From assembly GCA_034620365.1 (NCBI GenBank), contig JAQGEQ010000019.1, forward strand, positions 86,583 through 150,582: 64,000 bases of DNA, given 5' to 3'. Position numbers and translations under genes: made by a program. Below are positions 46,992 to 58,582 of the stretch, piece after piece. The first letter of the stretch is position 1. Each line of letters starts with the position of its first letter. This DNA is from Pegea sp. RAD2-039. Its lineage: Eukaryota; Chordata; Thaliacea; Salpida; Salpidae. Below the pieces are notes generated by a model that saw nothing but the letters and a program-made list of their open reading frames with translations, was not told where the DNA came from and ran no database searches.

Positions 46992-49630
46992 TTTGATTAT
47001 TTTTATTTTTTACAATATATACAAACGCGGGTACCAGAAGAGAGCACCTGTCACTAACACACATTCTCACAAATAACATCTATTTAGTCAAAAATATAGA
47101 AAGCAAAAGATGTAATACATGGCATTTTGGTAGTCCTCAAAGCATATAACAGTGAACAATTACATAGAATGTTAATAATATAAAAAAGAGAAAAAAATCA
47201 CAGTTTAAAAATGACAATTTTGGCAATGTTATAACGATTCGACTTCTTTTTTAACAACGCGAGCGACTTCGATATGACAATGTCTGATGGCAGCTGGTTC
47301 CATGTAATAATCGTGCGGTATGAGAAAAAAATTGCTCTGACCAATGTACAAGGTGATATGGGGTTATTAAGATGTATTGTGTTTCGTCTGAGTTGATATA
47401 GCTTGAGGGAAGGACTAATGGAAAAGAAATCATCAAACTGAAGGTCAATTAAATTGTGGATAATTTTAAAAATAAAAATTAGGTCGTATTTAATCCGTCG
47501 AATTTCAAAAGTATCTAAATTGAAGAGACTGAGACGATGTTTATAACTAACATATTTAATATTAAGTTTCCTGCATACTAATCAAGTAAATGTGGCCTGA
47601 ACAGATTCGATTTTGTTAATATCACTAGCTTGATATGGACTAACATTTGACATGCACTAACAGTGTATTAAAGAATTGGACATACGTACAATTTGAAAAG
47701 ATTGATAAAAAGCATAGGCCCTTAGAATTAAAGGTCTTTATAATAAGGAAGACAAGGTTGGTTGATTTTCCAAAGATTTTGGAAACATAATTGCGCCATT
47801 TAAAGTCAGATGATAGAGTAATGCCAAGGTCTAGGACCGAAGATACTCGTTGAATAATAAATCCATTGATGGAGTATTGGTTCAAGGAATTTACCGCTGG
47901 TTTACGAGAAAAAGTTAGAAATTCAGAATTTGTGGGCAGGATTCTGAGCTGCCAATTCGCAGACCAGTCTTCTACCGTGTGCAGTGCAGTTTGAAGTTTT
48001 GAAGGATTATAAGATAATACTTGATAATCATCTGCATACACAAACACTCTGACATCATCTACTGCTACTAATCTTCTGATGAGGTCTTTAATGAAAATTA
48101 AAAGAGAAGGGGACCCGGAACAGAACCCTGAGAAACACCACTAGTGATTTGACTAAAAGTAGATAAAGATCTTTATACACGAGTTTGTTGGGTTCTACCT
48201 AATAAGTAATCTTCAATCTACTGTAAGACAAAGCTGTTGATTTTTAAGTTTTTCAATACAGTAACGAGCTTAGTGTGTGGGACAGAATCAAACGCTATAG
48301 CAAAATCGAGATATATGATGTCACAGGGAGTGTTACTTTCATAATGGGCTCATTTAGAAAAGTGAGATGTTGAGTCAGGGAAGATCTCCGTTTCACAAAG
48401 CCATGTTGGACATCAGATATTAGATGGTGCTCCATCAAATAACTGGTCATATGATTGTGAATGATATGCTCTTGAGTTCTGCAGATAACTGAAGTCAGCG
48501 AAACTGGTCTGTAGTTAAGTGCAGTGTTTCTGGGACCCTTTTTATGAATTGGAGTAATAATAGCCTATTTTTCAAATTTGTGAACTCTTCCTCGCCTCAG
48601 AGTCATGTTAAAGAAAAGCGATAAAGGTAGTGATAAAGATGAAGTAGTTTTTCCTAAAAACAAGGCTGGGATCTGATCTGGGGTGTTAGAAACTGTTGAT
48701 TTTAAAGAAGAAATAGACTTAGATACCATATTGACCGTTATGTCAAGATATCTAACACCTCAGAGACATTTGTAAGAATGTCGGAGTACGAGAGAGAAGG
48801 AGTATTGCCATCATCGGTTATAAAAACGCTATTAAATTGGTTGTTTAGCAACTTGGCTTTATTTTCTGGTTCCATCACAAGCTGGTCGCTGTTAACAATT
48901 AGGGGAGGTATTTGAGATCTCCCCTTAAGCTTGCGCTATATGAAACCAAGAAACGTTTTCTTGCAAGGTGAAGATAAAACTGCACTTTCTCTTCCCAAAT
49001 AGAAATTAGAAATAGATTTCTTGTAAACTATACAAAGATCTTTGTACAGAGATTTGATGGAAGGGTCTGTTTTAGTTTGTCTGTATAGGAGGTTTTTTGA
49101 ATGTTGTAATTTCCTTAAATATCTGGGCAAATATGGTTTTTCGTTGATTCTATAAAAAGATATGAATTTTTCGATTGACTCTTTAACGATGTTAGTAAAC
49201 CTTGAGTAAATAGTATTGATGTATTCGTAAGAGTTGAAAACAGAAATCCAGTCAACATCTGATAGAAACTTGTTAATGCCATTATAATTTCCACAGTAAA
49301 AATTCCTTTTGCTTGAAGTTTTAACGTTCATAAAAAAAGTTTGATGGAGCTTGAATTCAATCATATTGTGATCGCATGTCAGAGCAAAGGTTGTTTTTGA
49401 TCAACGTAGATGTTCTCGGGTTTTGATGTGACAAGAAGATCCAAAGTATTACCAATAACTTGGGTCGGAAAAGTAACCATCTGAGATAGATTATTGGCAT
49501 TGAGGAAGCTTACAAAGGCATGACTTAGAAAGGGTGAATTAGTATTATCGCTATCTTAAGTTAAACGATTTTCCACTAAATGCTAAATTCGGGTTACTCC
49601 AATCAATTTTACTAAAATTAAAATCCCCCA
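46992..49630 (-). mobile_element. LINE family A, copy 1, 5'-truncated and broken
   Basis: A non-LTR retrotransposon of CR1/Jockey-like type. From right to left on minus it has an endonuclease remnant (near 49560-49330, including HNMIEFKL), a linker frame at 49364-48936, motif B GVSQGSVPGPLLF (near 48110), the catalytic FVYADDYQ (48047-48024) followed by frame 48047-47640, and a C-terminal piece at 47448-47251. The 3' tail (gtgagaatgtgtgttagtga) is at 47070-47030. Several frameshifts and stops separate the pieces, so it cannot be autonomous. The left flank is the TSD, and the right end stops at the second TSD copy, marking a 5'-truncated insertion. Confidence 0.9.
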
Positions 49631-49670
49631 GGAAGCAAAAGGTGATATCAAAAAACTTAAATTATAATTA
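49631..49670 (+). repeat. Right target-site duplication of LINE copy 1 (40 bp)
   Basis: Starts ggaagcaaaaggtgatatca; partner of 46952-46991. Confidence 0.88.
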
Positions 49671-49779
49671 AGAAAAATAGCAGCTTTAAACTTCTTGTAT
49701 AAAACAAATTAAAAATAGATTTAAGTAATGGGCAATAAAAGTTTCATAAGTATAAACAGTTGTAGCTTGATTTTAACCT

Positions 49780-49972
49780 TTGGGTACAAGGTTCGTTTGG
49801 TAGAAGGGTCCTTAGGTGAAAACGTCTTTAGGTACAAGGGTCTTTGGGTGCAAGAGACATTAGGTACAAGGGACTTTTGGGTAAAAGGGACTTTGATTAC
49901 AAGGGTATCCAGAATGCAAATATCTTCAGGATGCAAGAAGTCTTCTGGTACAAGGCTCTTCAGGAGCTTAAT
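49780..49972 (+). repeat. Degenerate 16-bp minisatellite, about 11 units
   Basis: Units of the form GGTACAAGGGTCTTTA follow one another with 2-5 changes each. It is GC-richer than the flanks. It keeps a frame open (49728-50090) by chance of repeat length rather than as a recognisable protein. Confidence 0.85.
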
Positions 49973-50284
49973 AATTCAGTTAATTAAAAATGAAAATATA
50001 ATTCATGAAATCATACTTGGGATTATGATAGGAAAAGTAATTACAGATAAAAATATAAAATATGAGAACTTGACATACGAAGAAAAATAAAACATAAATT
50101 TGTGTTAGATAAGAATAGCTTTAAGATGATAAAATTAAAACAATTTTAAGAAAATGGTATTCAAAATGAAACTATAAAAAATCTGAAGAAGTATTAAGTA
50201 AGAAGGATTAATATTAAGAAGTATTGTAATTATTGTTTTCTATCTTTAAAAAATTACCTAATCTAAGAGATAAGAGTTGGGTTA
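49973..50284. other. AT-rich DNA between repeats
   Basis: Nothing recognised. Confidence 0.5.
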
Positions 50285-50620
50285 AGGTTAGACTGTTTGA
50301 GAGTTTTTACTAATATGGGACATGAAAGTGAGTCAAAGGCTTTGTGAATAATATTTACAAATAATATTTGTTGTTAGACTATTTGCTGATGACACTGGTG
50401 GAGACAGGACAACAGCTGATCACTTCAGGACTTTGAGGAAGGAATCCAAATTGATAATCAGGGAGCAGATTATGGTTTACAAGATAAGTTAGAATTATCT
50501 GTCAAATCATCAATTAAAAGACCCGGCAGACTCTACTGGTAGGAAAGATTGGTCGGTAGCTCAGTGGTTTATCTCTGTCTCCTTTTTGGTGGAGTTGAAT
50601 AATGAAAAATTAAAGACCTG
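50285..50620 (-). mobile_element. LINE family B reverse-transcriptase fragment
   Basis: Minus strand carries HKAFDSLSCPILVKTLKQS (motif A) and an upstream TELPTNLSY stretch that parallels the 8.6-10.2 kb element. Ends are unclear and it is non-functional. Confidence 0.7.
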
Positions 50621-51250
50621 CAACCAGGTATAATTAGATCTCTAAACAGTTGCGTCCCTTCGGTGACAATCTTCCTCTGGTCACTTGTTCTTTTGCAAAT
50701 AGACTGTTCAGTGTAACATGCAGCGCACCTTTGTTAAGCTTCATGAAGTTTGAGTCTGATTGTCTCCTGCTTCAGCAACCTGTTGTCTGGGTGGTTCGTT
50801 ATTCCTGTCTCATCAAGCAATTTGTAGAGATGGTTCCACCACTGTTGTCGGGTTAATTGCTGAAATATCCTGGGTCCAAAACGTTGGTCCAAAATATTTC
50901 CAAATTTATTGAGGCTTGGGAACATTGGTGGACATTAGTGGCCTAATAGATGTTTTAGTTCCTTTTTGGAACTTAACATGCCTCTGTTGACGTTGACACA
51001 GAAGCCTAGATACTTTCTCTTTGGTGTTTTCTACACTTCTAGTTTTAATGGTGAACCTTCTTTCACTCACTTACAATTCTTCTGTCGTGGGCGGCTGTCC
51101 AGTACTTTGGACTTCGAGTCCTTTATCCATCGAAGTTGATTTAGTTGGCCGATTGATTTTGTTCAAAGTTTAAGTTGGGTCACGATCTTTCCATCAGTTG
51201 TTGTCCCGTCTACCCAAACGTCAAAGTCAAGTATCTTTATTTCATTTAAA
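50621..51250. mobile_element. Probable retroelement debris, family unclear
   Basis: A GC-richer block adjoining the family B fragment. Minus-strand pieces include WWNHLYKLLDETGI, LLKQETIRLKLHEA, LRWIKDSKSKVLD and DFDVWVDGTTTDGKI, separated by stops. It could be the 5' part of the same LINE or a different element; not resolved. Confidence 0.4.
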
Positions 51251-52226
51251 GCAGACTCAATTTTATTTATAGAACAAACAATCGTTCAGTTTTGTCCAAT
51301 TCCATTTTGTCTTTTATTATTTTTGAAACTAAAACAAATTAACATCTCAACGAAAACTTAAAAAATACTTCTTAGGATATTCTAAGGATTAAAACATCAG
51401 CTTATAACTTGCTTGTTAGGGGTCATAACATTATCAAGAAAGTAAAAAGAAACCAGCTTCAAAGAAACTTTAAAAACACTTTCTTTGCGTTTTACTCTTT
51501 TTTGCTTTGTTTTTTAAAACTCCAGAGTATAAACAGCATCGCTGTTTTAGGCCGAATAAGGCCTTACTTCTATTATTTATTAGGTAACAAAACATTTTCA
51601 ACATATACTAAGATATGTAAATTTAGTTTGCATTTTCTAACTTAAATAGATTAAACAAAATAACATTTATATGTTTGATGAGGTGTTTGTTTTATCAATA
51701 AAATTGCTGTCTATAGTATTAAATTCTATACAGTGAATAATAATGTAGTAGGGCAGAAGCTTTCTGGACATTAAATTCCAACCAATCGAACTTTATATAT
51801 TTCTTGTACCTAACTTAACAAGTTTGATTTATATAAATAAGCACCATCAACATAAAATACAAGTAAGTTGTAAATAGTGGTTTAACACAATTCAATTTAT
51901 TTAGTTGACATGATGCAAACATCTTATAGCTATCATTAGAGGTTTCATTTACAATTTGAAATAGATTACATTTAAAAAAATAATTTATTTGGATATAAGC
52001 TTCGAAAATTCGAGCAATTAAATTAAACTTACAAAAGCCTAAAATTGACTTCAATAATAAGATTTACTGCTAGCAACGATATGGACAGTTGGTTAAGACA
52101 ATTGGCTGCTTATCTATTCAACTCTGACGGCTTCGGAGGCATCAATTATGGGTGAATAGTGCCACTGAATTGCGATTGTTTCAGAAGAAACAAAAGCTAT
52201 AAGAGGAAGCTCAGACAGAATATTTA
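51251..52226. other. AT-rich intergenic DNA with a possible SINE head
   Basis: No gene seen. Near 52080-52170 a GC-richer stretch begins gacagttggttaagacaatt, with a TGGTTAAG A-box-like core similar to 58.54 kb. Confidence 0.35.
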
Positions 52227-52919
52227 CTATACGTTATCATCATAGTCACTGTCCCAGGGTATGCGGTATAAAATCTCAAATCTTTCATGCAAAATTATTT
52301 TTGGCATGTCCTTGATGATTCGTTTTACAATGTCCTCTGAATCAAAAGTTATGAAAGCAAACTTTCTAAGATGTCTTTTTTGAAAAGCAACTTTCAAAGG
52401 GTAGTAATTAGAAAATTGTTCTTTAAGTTCCTCTTTCGTACAATCATCAGGCAAATTTCCAATCCACAAATGTCGTTCATCATATTCAACAGTTGTTTCG
52501 TCAATTTCATTTTCATACACAATGTGCTCTTTCAAATAACCCACTTCTAAATCAGCAATACGTTTAGTGTATTTACTAATCAATCCTACTGCTTTCAATT
52601 TACTGTTGCGTTTCTCAATATAAAAGTAATCATGGAAAGCTGTCAATCCAAACTCAGTTTCTCGCAATCCAACAATGTCCATAGCAGATCCTTTGCCAAA
52701 ATTTTCTCTGTAAGCGATTAATGAAAACTGTGGTTCATTTCTTTTAGCTGAATTTCCTTCAAGGTAAATTTTTATTTCTTCTTTTACAAGAAAATAAGGA
52801 CCACTTCTTGGTGAGGTTATCTGCCACATGCAATCAGAAGCATCAAAAATGTCAAATATATGCGATGCCCCCTTTTGGTAATAAACATTCAATAGTTTCA
52901 ATACTTCATTGAAACTCAT
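52227..52919 (-). CDS. G3BP-like RNA-binding protein (NTF2-like plus RRM), intronless
   Basis: 230 residues from ATG at 52919 to TAG. Residues about 5-115 look like a diverged NTF2-like fold (VYYQKGASHIFDIFDASD, GPYFLVKEEIKIYL). Residues about 148-222 are an RRM with RNP2 LWIGNLP and RNP1 KFAFITFDS; the spacing after RNP1 (SEDIVKRIIKDMP) is close to that of G3BP proteins. G3BPs use these two domains to nucleate stress granules, but they are about twice as long, with acidic and RGG regions between and after the domains, which are absent here. Without introns or the disordered linker it may be a truncated retrocopy that stayed open. RRM assignment is firm; G3BP kinship is inferred. Confidence 0.75.
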   Translation of the reverse strand: MSFNEVLKLLNVYYQKGASHIFDIFDASDCMWQITSPRSGPYFLVKEEIKIYLEGNSAKRNEPQFSLIAYRENFGKGSAMDIVGLRETEFGLTAFHDYFYIEKRNSKLKAVGLISKYTKRIADLEVGYLKEHIVYENEIDETTVEYDERHLWIGNLPDDCTKEELKEQFSNYYPLKVAFQKRHLRKFAFITFDSEDIVKRIIKDMPKIILHERFEILYRIPWDSDYDDNV

Positions 52920-55900
52920 GATTAAGTTTGAGTAAAGCTTTATAATTTCTGTAAGAAATAAACTATATTATGAATACTTAATTCATCAGTATATAAACTA
53001 TCAAATAATATTTTATAATAATTTATGGGGTTGCTATAAAAATAATTGCAAGTGACAAATGTTAATTAAATAAATATTGAAATATTCATGTTTGTATAAA
53101 CTTAGAAAAGACCATCGAATAAAATGGTCAGATAACTTATTTTAATTAAATATTTCCAAATTAAAAATTTTATTTAAAATTTAGCAATACTAAATATTAA
53201 TTAGATAGTATAATAAATAGTTCCAAAAAATATCATAAAATCTTCTAAACAGTAAATTATAAAAACAAATAATTATTATAATTTTTAAGTACATAATTTT
53301 AGTATTATACCTATCTTACCAGTTAAGCTGCAATATTCAAAAAGTAGAAACATATATATAAAACTGATAAAACCAAGAGAAACACAAGTATGTAAGTATT
53401 AAAGACAAAAAGTTTGATTTAGTTTACAAATATAAAAATCAACTAAAGTTTCCATTTTATTTAAATCAGAATTATAATTGATGCAAAAGGAAGACATGAA
53501 AATTACTTGATATAAAAGCTAACTGCTAAACGTTAATTACTTAATCTTTCATCATATTTCAAAATAAAATTTAAAATCTTTAAAAGTTTGGAACATTAAA
53601 CAAAAAACTGACTTAATAGTAAAGTTTATAAAACAAAATATACAATGTTTAAAAATTTCTACACTTATATAATTCCTTGCTTGAATAAATATATTATAAT
53701 GTTATTAATAATTATTATCTGAGATTAAACAAAGTTAAAACGAATAAAATTCGACAAATTAAAAAATATAATATAAAACAAAATAAATTTGATAACCGTC
53801 AATAGTGTAAATATTTTGTTCTTAACTAAACCTTCAGAAGCTACAAGAAGTGCTTACACAGAAGAAATTCTTGAATGTTTTAAACCGTTCCTAAGAAAAT
53901 AGTTCCTATATGTTCATCCGCATTTTTATGAAAATGTTAAATTGAGTTAATTAGTTTATCAAGTAATATTGTGCTATACAAAATTATATTGTGCTACGAG
54001 TAATAAATGTTAATAAAATTAAATACATTAAATCCTTTATGTAAATGTAGACTTTTAAATCAATTTCCAATTAAGTATTCACATAATTTGGCTAAATTTG
54101 ATATTTAGACACTAAATCTATACTGATTTAATCTAATATGATAAATATGAATAAAATAAAATGAATAAACTAACAAAACATGAAAACAATTTATAAATAT
54201 TATTTCTAAGTTTAAATATCATAAACAAAATATTAAATATGGTACAAAGTATCAAAGTTTTAGTAATGATAAAATTTTTAAATAAAATACATCCAAAGCT
54301 ACAAACAAGTAAGCTAACGAAACATTACAACATATTCGAAAATTCATATTTCTAAGTTAAAAGCAGGTCGAACAATTTACTAAATATATTATCATATATA
54401 TAATTTTAAAAGTGTTTATTTATACTTTATTAAAATTCTAAAATATATTCAAGTGAATTAAAAAGTTTAAGAAACTAAAACAAACAGTTCAATAAATTTG
54501 AACATTTTCAATTATGCTTTTAAATTTAAAATCTTTCAATTTAAAGTCTTGCCAATTAAATAAGATCTATGTTTCAATTTTTAAATGTATTTTAATTTCA
54601 CAAATGATTTAACAGAATTTTAAAAGTTTTGCAAAACAACTAAATTTAATAATTAATTAAATGGTTTTAGTCAACTACTTAACTATTAGTAGAGCTCGAA
54701 TAGTAAAAAATGAAAAAGTTAATAATTTTTGTTTAGTTAGCCGTCATGCTTTAGTTTTTCAATGTTTGAAAATGAAGTGGAAAAACTATAAATTCTACAA
54801 AAATACAAAAAATTAAATTGCTCTATCTGTAGAGTTCTAATATTAGTAAATAGCATAGATAAAACTGACTTTATATTACAGTAAATAAAATTAAGTAAAT
54901 ATAATAATCTTTTTACAGGTTATTAAAGATTTAAAGACATTTTTTCTTCTAATAATAATGTTTTAAGTAAGATTATTTATTTATTCAGTTTCAAATTTTG
55001 TTTAGTTGCTTAAACATTACTTTGAACAAATAGTTCAATCAATTCAAACTAAAAATAACTTTTGTATTTACTTAAGTAGATTAGAAAATTACCTAAATAA
55101 AAAAATTGACATTGAATCTTAATTTCAATTTTAAGTAAACCAAAATTAAATGTATGTTTTTTCCTAACACAACATTGCTAGAAAGTAAGTATATTTTTAT
55201 ATTTATGCTTCATATAATTGTTTGGATTTTATATTGTGTGTCTGAATAATTGTTATAGTTTTATGCCTTTGAAAAACTCGAGTTATTAGTATTTTATAAG
55301 TAAAAGCGAATGATACTCAGATTAGACAAATGCGAGTGAAGCAGCAATATAATTAATATTTTGTTTCAAAGCAATTATTAAAATCAATTTAAAGCACTGA
55401 TAAACTTTTTTAATTTATTGCAATTTATTAGTTTAAGTCATTCTATCCTGTGTCAGTCTATCTAAGTAAAACTTTTTTTAAATTATTGTTGAAAAATATA
55501 ATCTTTACATTTACAAATATTTTCTTTGCATTTCAATAATTTTAAAAATATTAGTAAGTTTTAAATAGTGGACTATCTTTAAATCGTCTTTTTACTACAA
55601 TTTAGTTAAATAATCTTGAAATGCATAACTTACAATAAATAAGAAATGGTTTGCTCAACTGAGGTAGCTTCTTTTTGTATAGAAAGAAGACTCTACAGAG
55701 CTAAAGTTTAATCTAACTTTACATCGTACTTTGTCGCAAATTTGGTGAAACATTGTTATTTAAAATTTTCATAACTTCAACAGATATAGAGCTTTAATGA
55801 AATGTAAATAAAGTTGATAAACAATAAATTTATTAACAAAATAGTAAATTTAAATCGAAAAAGTTACTTTTATATAGGAGTTTATTTGGATTGTAAATCT

Positions 55901-57289
55901 TAAATTTTAATTAACTTTTGTTTAGTTATATCTAAATAATAATTTTTAAGTTTAACATTTTATATATATAATATATTTATAATTTGACTATTTACCAATC
56001 AGCATAAATCGTGGGTTCATATTTCCATAATAATTATATAAAAATAATACTAACAATAATATCGACCTGCTTCGGTGGAGAATATGTTCTAATCTTAAAG
56101 ATGAAAAGTTAAAATGTAAATAATAGTTAGGAAAACGATTTCCTAATTTATGAACAAAATTTACAATAAAATTGGCGACTAAACTTATATTTATTTTTCA
56201 AATTAGTGTTTATCTACGATAAAAGCAAGTTATTTTACTTAAGGTAGTGAAAGCTTTATGGAGTTCGACAGTCATAAACATATAAAATTATTTAATTCAG
56301 AAATTTATGTGTCCGAAAAAAGCTTAGTGGTTTTAGAGAACTGCAAAAACCGTTAATATGCAGAGATAATTTGATACAATTGTAAATAAGAACAAAAAAA
56401 AATTATATTCTTTTTTTGATACTTAGTTGTATTTTTGTTTCCAATACTTGTTTTAAACTAACCAAAAATGGTTGAAAAATTGCAGCTGCATTCATCAATT
56501 TAACTGAATACTATTAAACATGGTAATTTAATTTTTTTAATAGCAAAACTTTAAATAAAAATTAAGTCAAGCGGTCGACTTGATTTAGTATTTTAAAAGT
56601 TAAAAATTATCTTTTATTTGAAATCTGAAAACTTTTATAAAGTTTTCTCGAAAAGAAAAAATTCATTTTAAAATTAGTCTTCCAAAATATTTTGTTAAAT
56701 GAAATTTAAACTTTTTATCAGAACAAATATTTTTATAGAAAAAAGTTTCTGAAATTTAATTTTTGTTAAAAAAGCTTTCTACAAATGTTTTATAATAATT
56801 TCTTTTTTAAAACCAAATAATAAAATAATTTTAAAGCAATTTTTGTTATGGAGATTGTTTATTTGACTAGTTAATTTGTTTTGCATTTTTTTCCTACTAA
56901 TAATTCAAATCGTTGAAAGATAGTGATATTTATTTGCCAGATGACAATTAATTTATTTCATTACTGAAAAGTGTCGTCATTTTACTGTCTCTTTAAAAAA
57001 GCATTATAAGTTTTAAAGTCTTCAAATTTATATTCAAAGAACTTTAAAATTTTGGTAATCGAATATTCAATTTTTTTAAATAATTTTGATGAGTTTTAAA
57101 AGTTTTAAAATAATTACTTTTTATATTTTATCATCAAAAGTTTGTTTGGGAATAAACAAGTTTTCACGTTAATGAAGTTTAAAAAGTATCTAACAAATAA
57201 TTTAAACATTATTTTATAAATTTTGTTTTTAATAAATCCAAATTTAATTCCTTCAGAGTTTGAATAAAGATTTTTTGGAATTTCTCAAA
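52920..57289. other. Long AT-rich intergenic DNA
   Basis: 4.4 kb with no recognisable gene. A small hairpin near 55668-55689 was judged not to be a microRNA. Confidence 0.5.
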
Positions 57290-58037
57290 ATGAGTGATAG
57301 TAGTTATAGGTTCACTTCATCAGGTTTGTAGCAGCTTCTCAACATTATTATTTTATAATATCTTTTATGTAGATGAAGATACTTGTTCTGGTACTACAAC
57401 ATCTGAATATGAAGATCAAACAGACGACTCAATTAAAGATGAAATAGATCCTCTGTTCTGTGATCAGTTTCAAACTGAATTTGATAAATCATTTCTTCAA
57501 AAGACTCGAATTCTTGAAGAGAATTATGAAAATAAAATGAATTTGATTGAATCAAACTATAAGTTGACAGTTGGCAGGGTAATATGATTTAAGTTAAAAT
57601 TTTATTTTCACAAGATGCTTTTATAGTTTGACAGAATTCAAGATATGAAAAAAGAAGATTTAAAGAAAGAGACGCTCCTTAAGAAGACAATTCTCAAACA
57701 GAAACTAATTTCTAAACTATTGGTGAAAAACTTGTGTTGATAAGAATAGAATTTGATAAATGTTTTCAGGAACAACAAAGACAGTTAGAGTCTAATTATC
57801 GTAAGAACAACGTCAAAAAGATTGAGAAGAAAGATGTTAGAAGACTTCCTACTCGTCAACCAAAAAAAGATTTAAATGAACTTGAAACTCAAAAATTTTT
57901 TCTCAATTATCGTCTATCTAGAAAAGAAATAAAAGAAGAAATTCAGGTTTTTTGTCAATTCTATTTTTATAATTACATTTTTTTAACATTTTATTTTACA
58001 GAAATTAGATATCATGATGTCATTGTCAGGTAAATGA
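57290..58037 (+). CDS. Coiled-coil protein resembling Sds3/SUDS3 of the Sin3 deacetylase complex
   Basis: Exons 57290-57323, 57373-57578, 57627-57722, 57770-57946 and 58002-58037 join in phase: 549 nt, 182 residues, TGA. The N-terminus is acidic (SEYEDQTDDSIKDEIDP). Residues about 50-120 are a Lys/Glu/Leu-rich coiled coil (FLQKTRILEENYENKMN, ETLLKKTILKQKLISKLL). Then comes a basic stretch (VRRLPTRQPKK) and a short motif FLNYRLSRKEIKEEIQKLD. Acidic start, long coiled coil, basic linker and an LNY-L-(x)3-EI-E-L helix are the pattern of Sds3-type subunits, which bridge Sin3 and HDACs in the nucleus. The protein lacks the C-terminal domain of SUDS3, so the kinship is tentative; last exon choice is also uncertain. 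Confidence 0.5.
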
Positions 58038-58534
58038 CGTCATCATAGTATTTGGTAGCAAATATAATTTTCAAATTTTACTTTTGATTTTAGTTTAAAT
58101 GTTTATATTTTCATCGCAAAAATATTTCGATATTTTTCAATTAGAAATCTGAAAAAAAAGTTTCTATCAAATAATTTGCTGAAAGATTTCGAGACTTTTA
58201 ACTTTTTTTTATGATTTAGTAACTATCAAATAACTCATATTTAACTGTTATTTACAATTATTACTTAAGAGCAGAAGACGAAGTTATATAAATTTTTCTC
58301 GTTTCTCCATTTTACAAAGGTTGAAATTTCATTTTTTCAACTGATTATGATGTTGAGATAATTTTTCTTATCATTTTGATTTTTAGAATTTTTTGCTTTA
58401 TGGGATCTAAACAAATAAAAATATTTGATAAAAATTTCTTTCATTTTTGCTTTGATGTTAAAATAATTGAACAATCAAGATTAAGTTGACAAAAAACAAT
58501 AAAGACAGTTAAGTCGTACACCAGAACGAATTCC

Positions 58535-58582
58535 ACCATCTTAGTTGGTTAAGCGCTGTATCTATCTTACGTTACAATGAAC
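58535..58582 (+). mobile_element. Possible tRNA-like SINE head beside LINE copy 2
   Basis: ccaccatcttagttggttaa then gcgctg has an A-box-like TGGTTAAGCG and resembles ccatcttggtggcgaagcgg at the viral insertion. No B box was found, so it is either truncated or a coincidence. Confidence 0.35.

Noticed and set aside
55660-55689. TGAGGTAG followed by TTGTATAG, reminiscent of let-7, with a 7-bp hairpin
   Set aside because: The seed would lie just outside a short stem and TTGTATAG forms the loop; a let-7 precursor needs a long duplex with the mature strand inside it.
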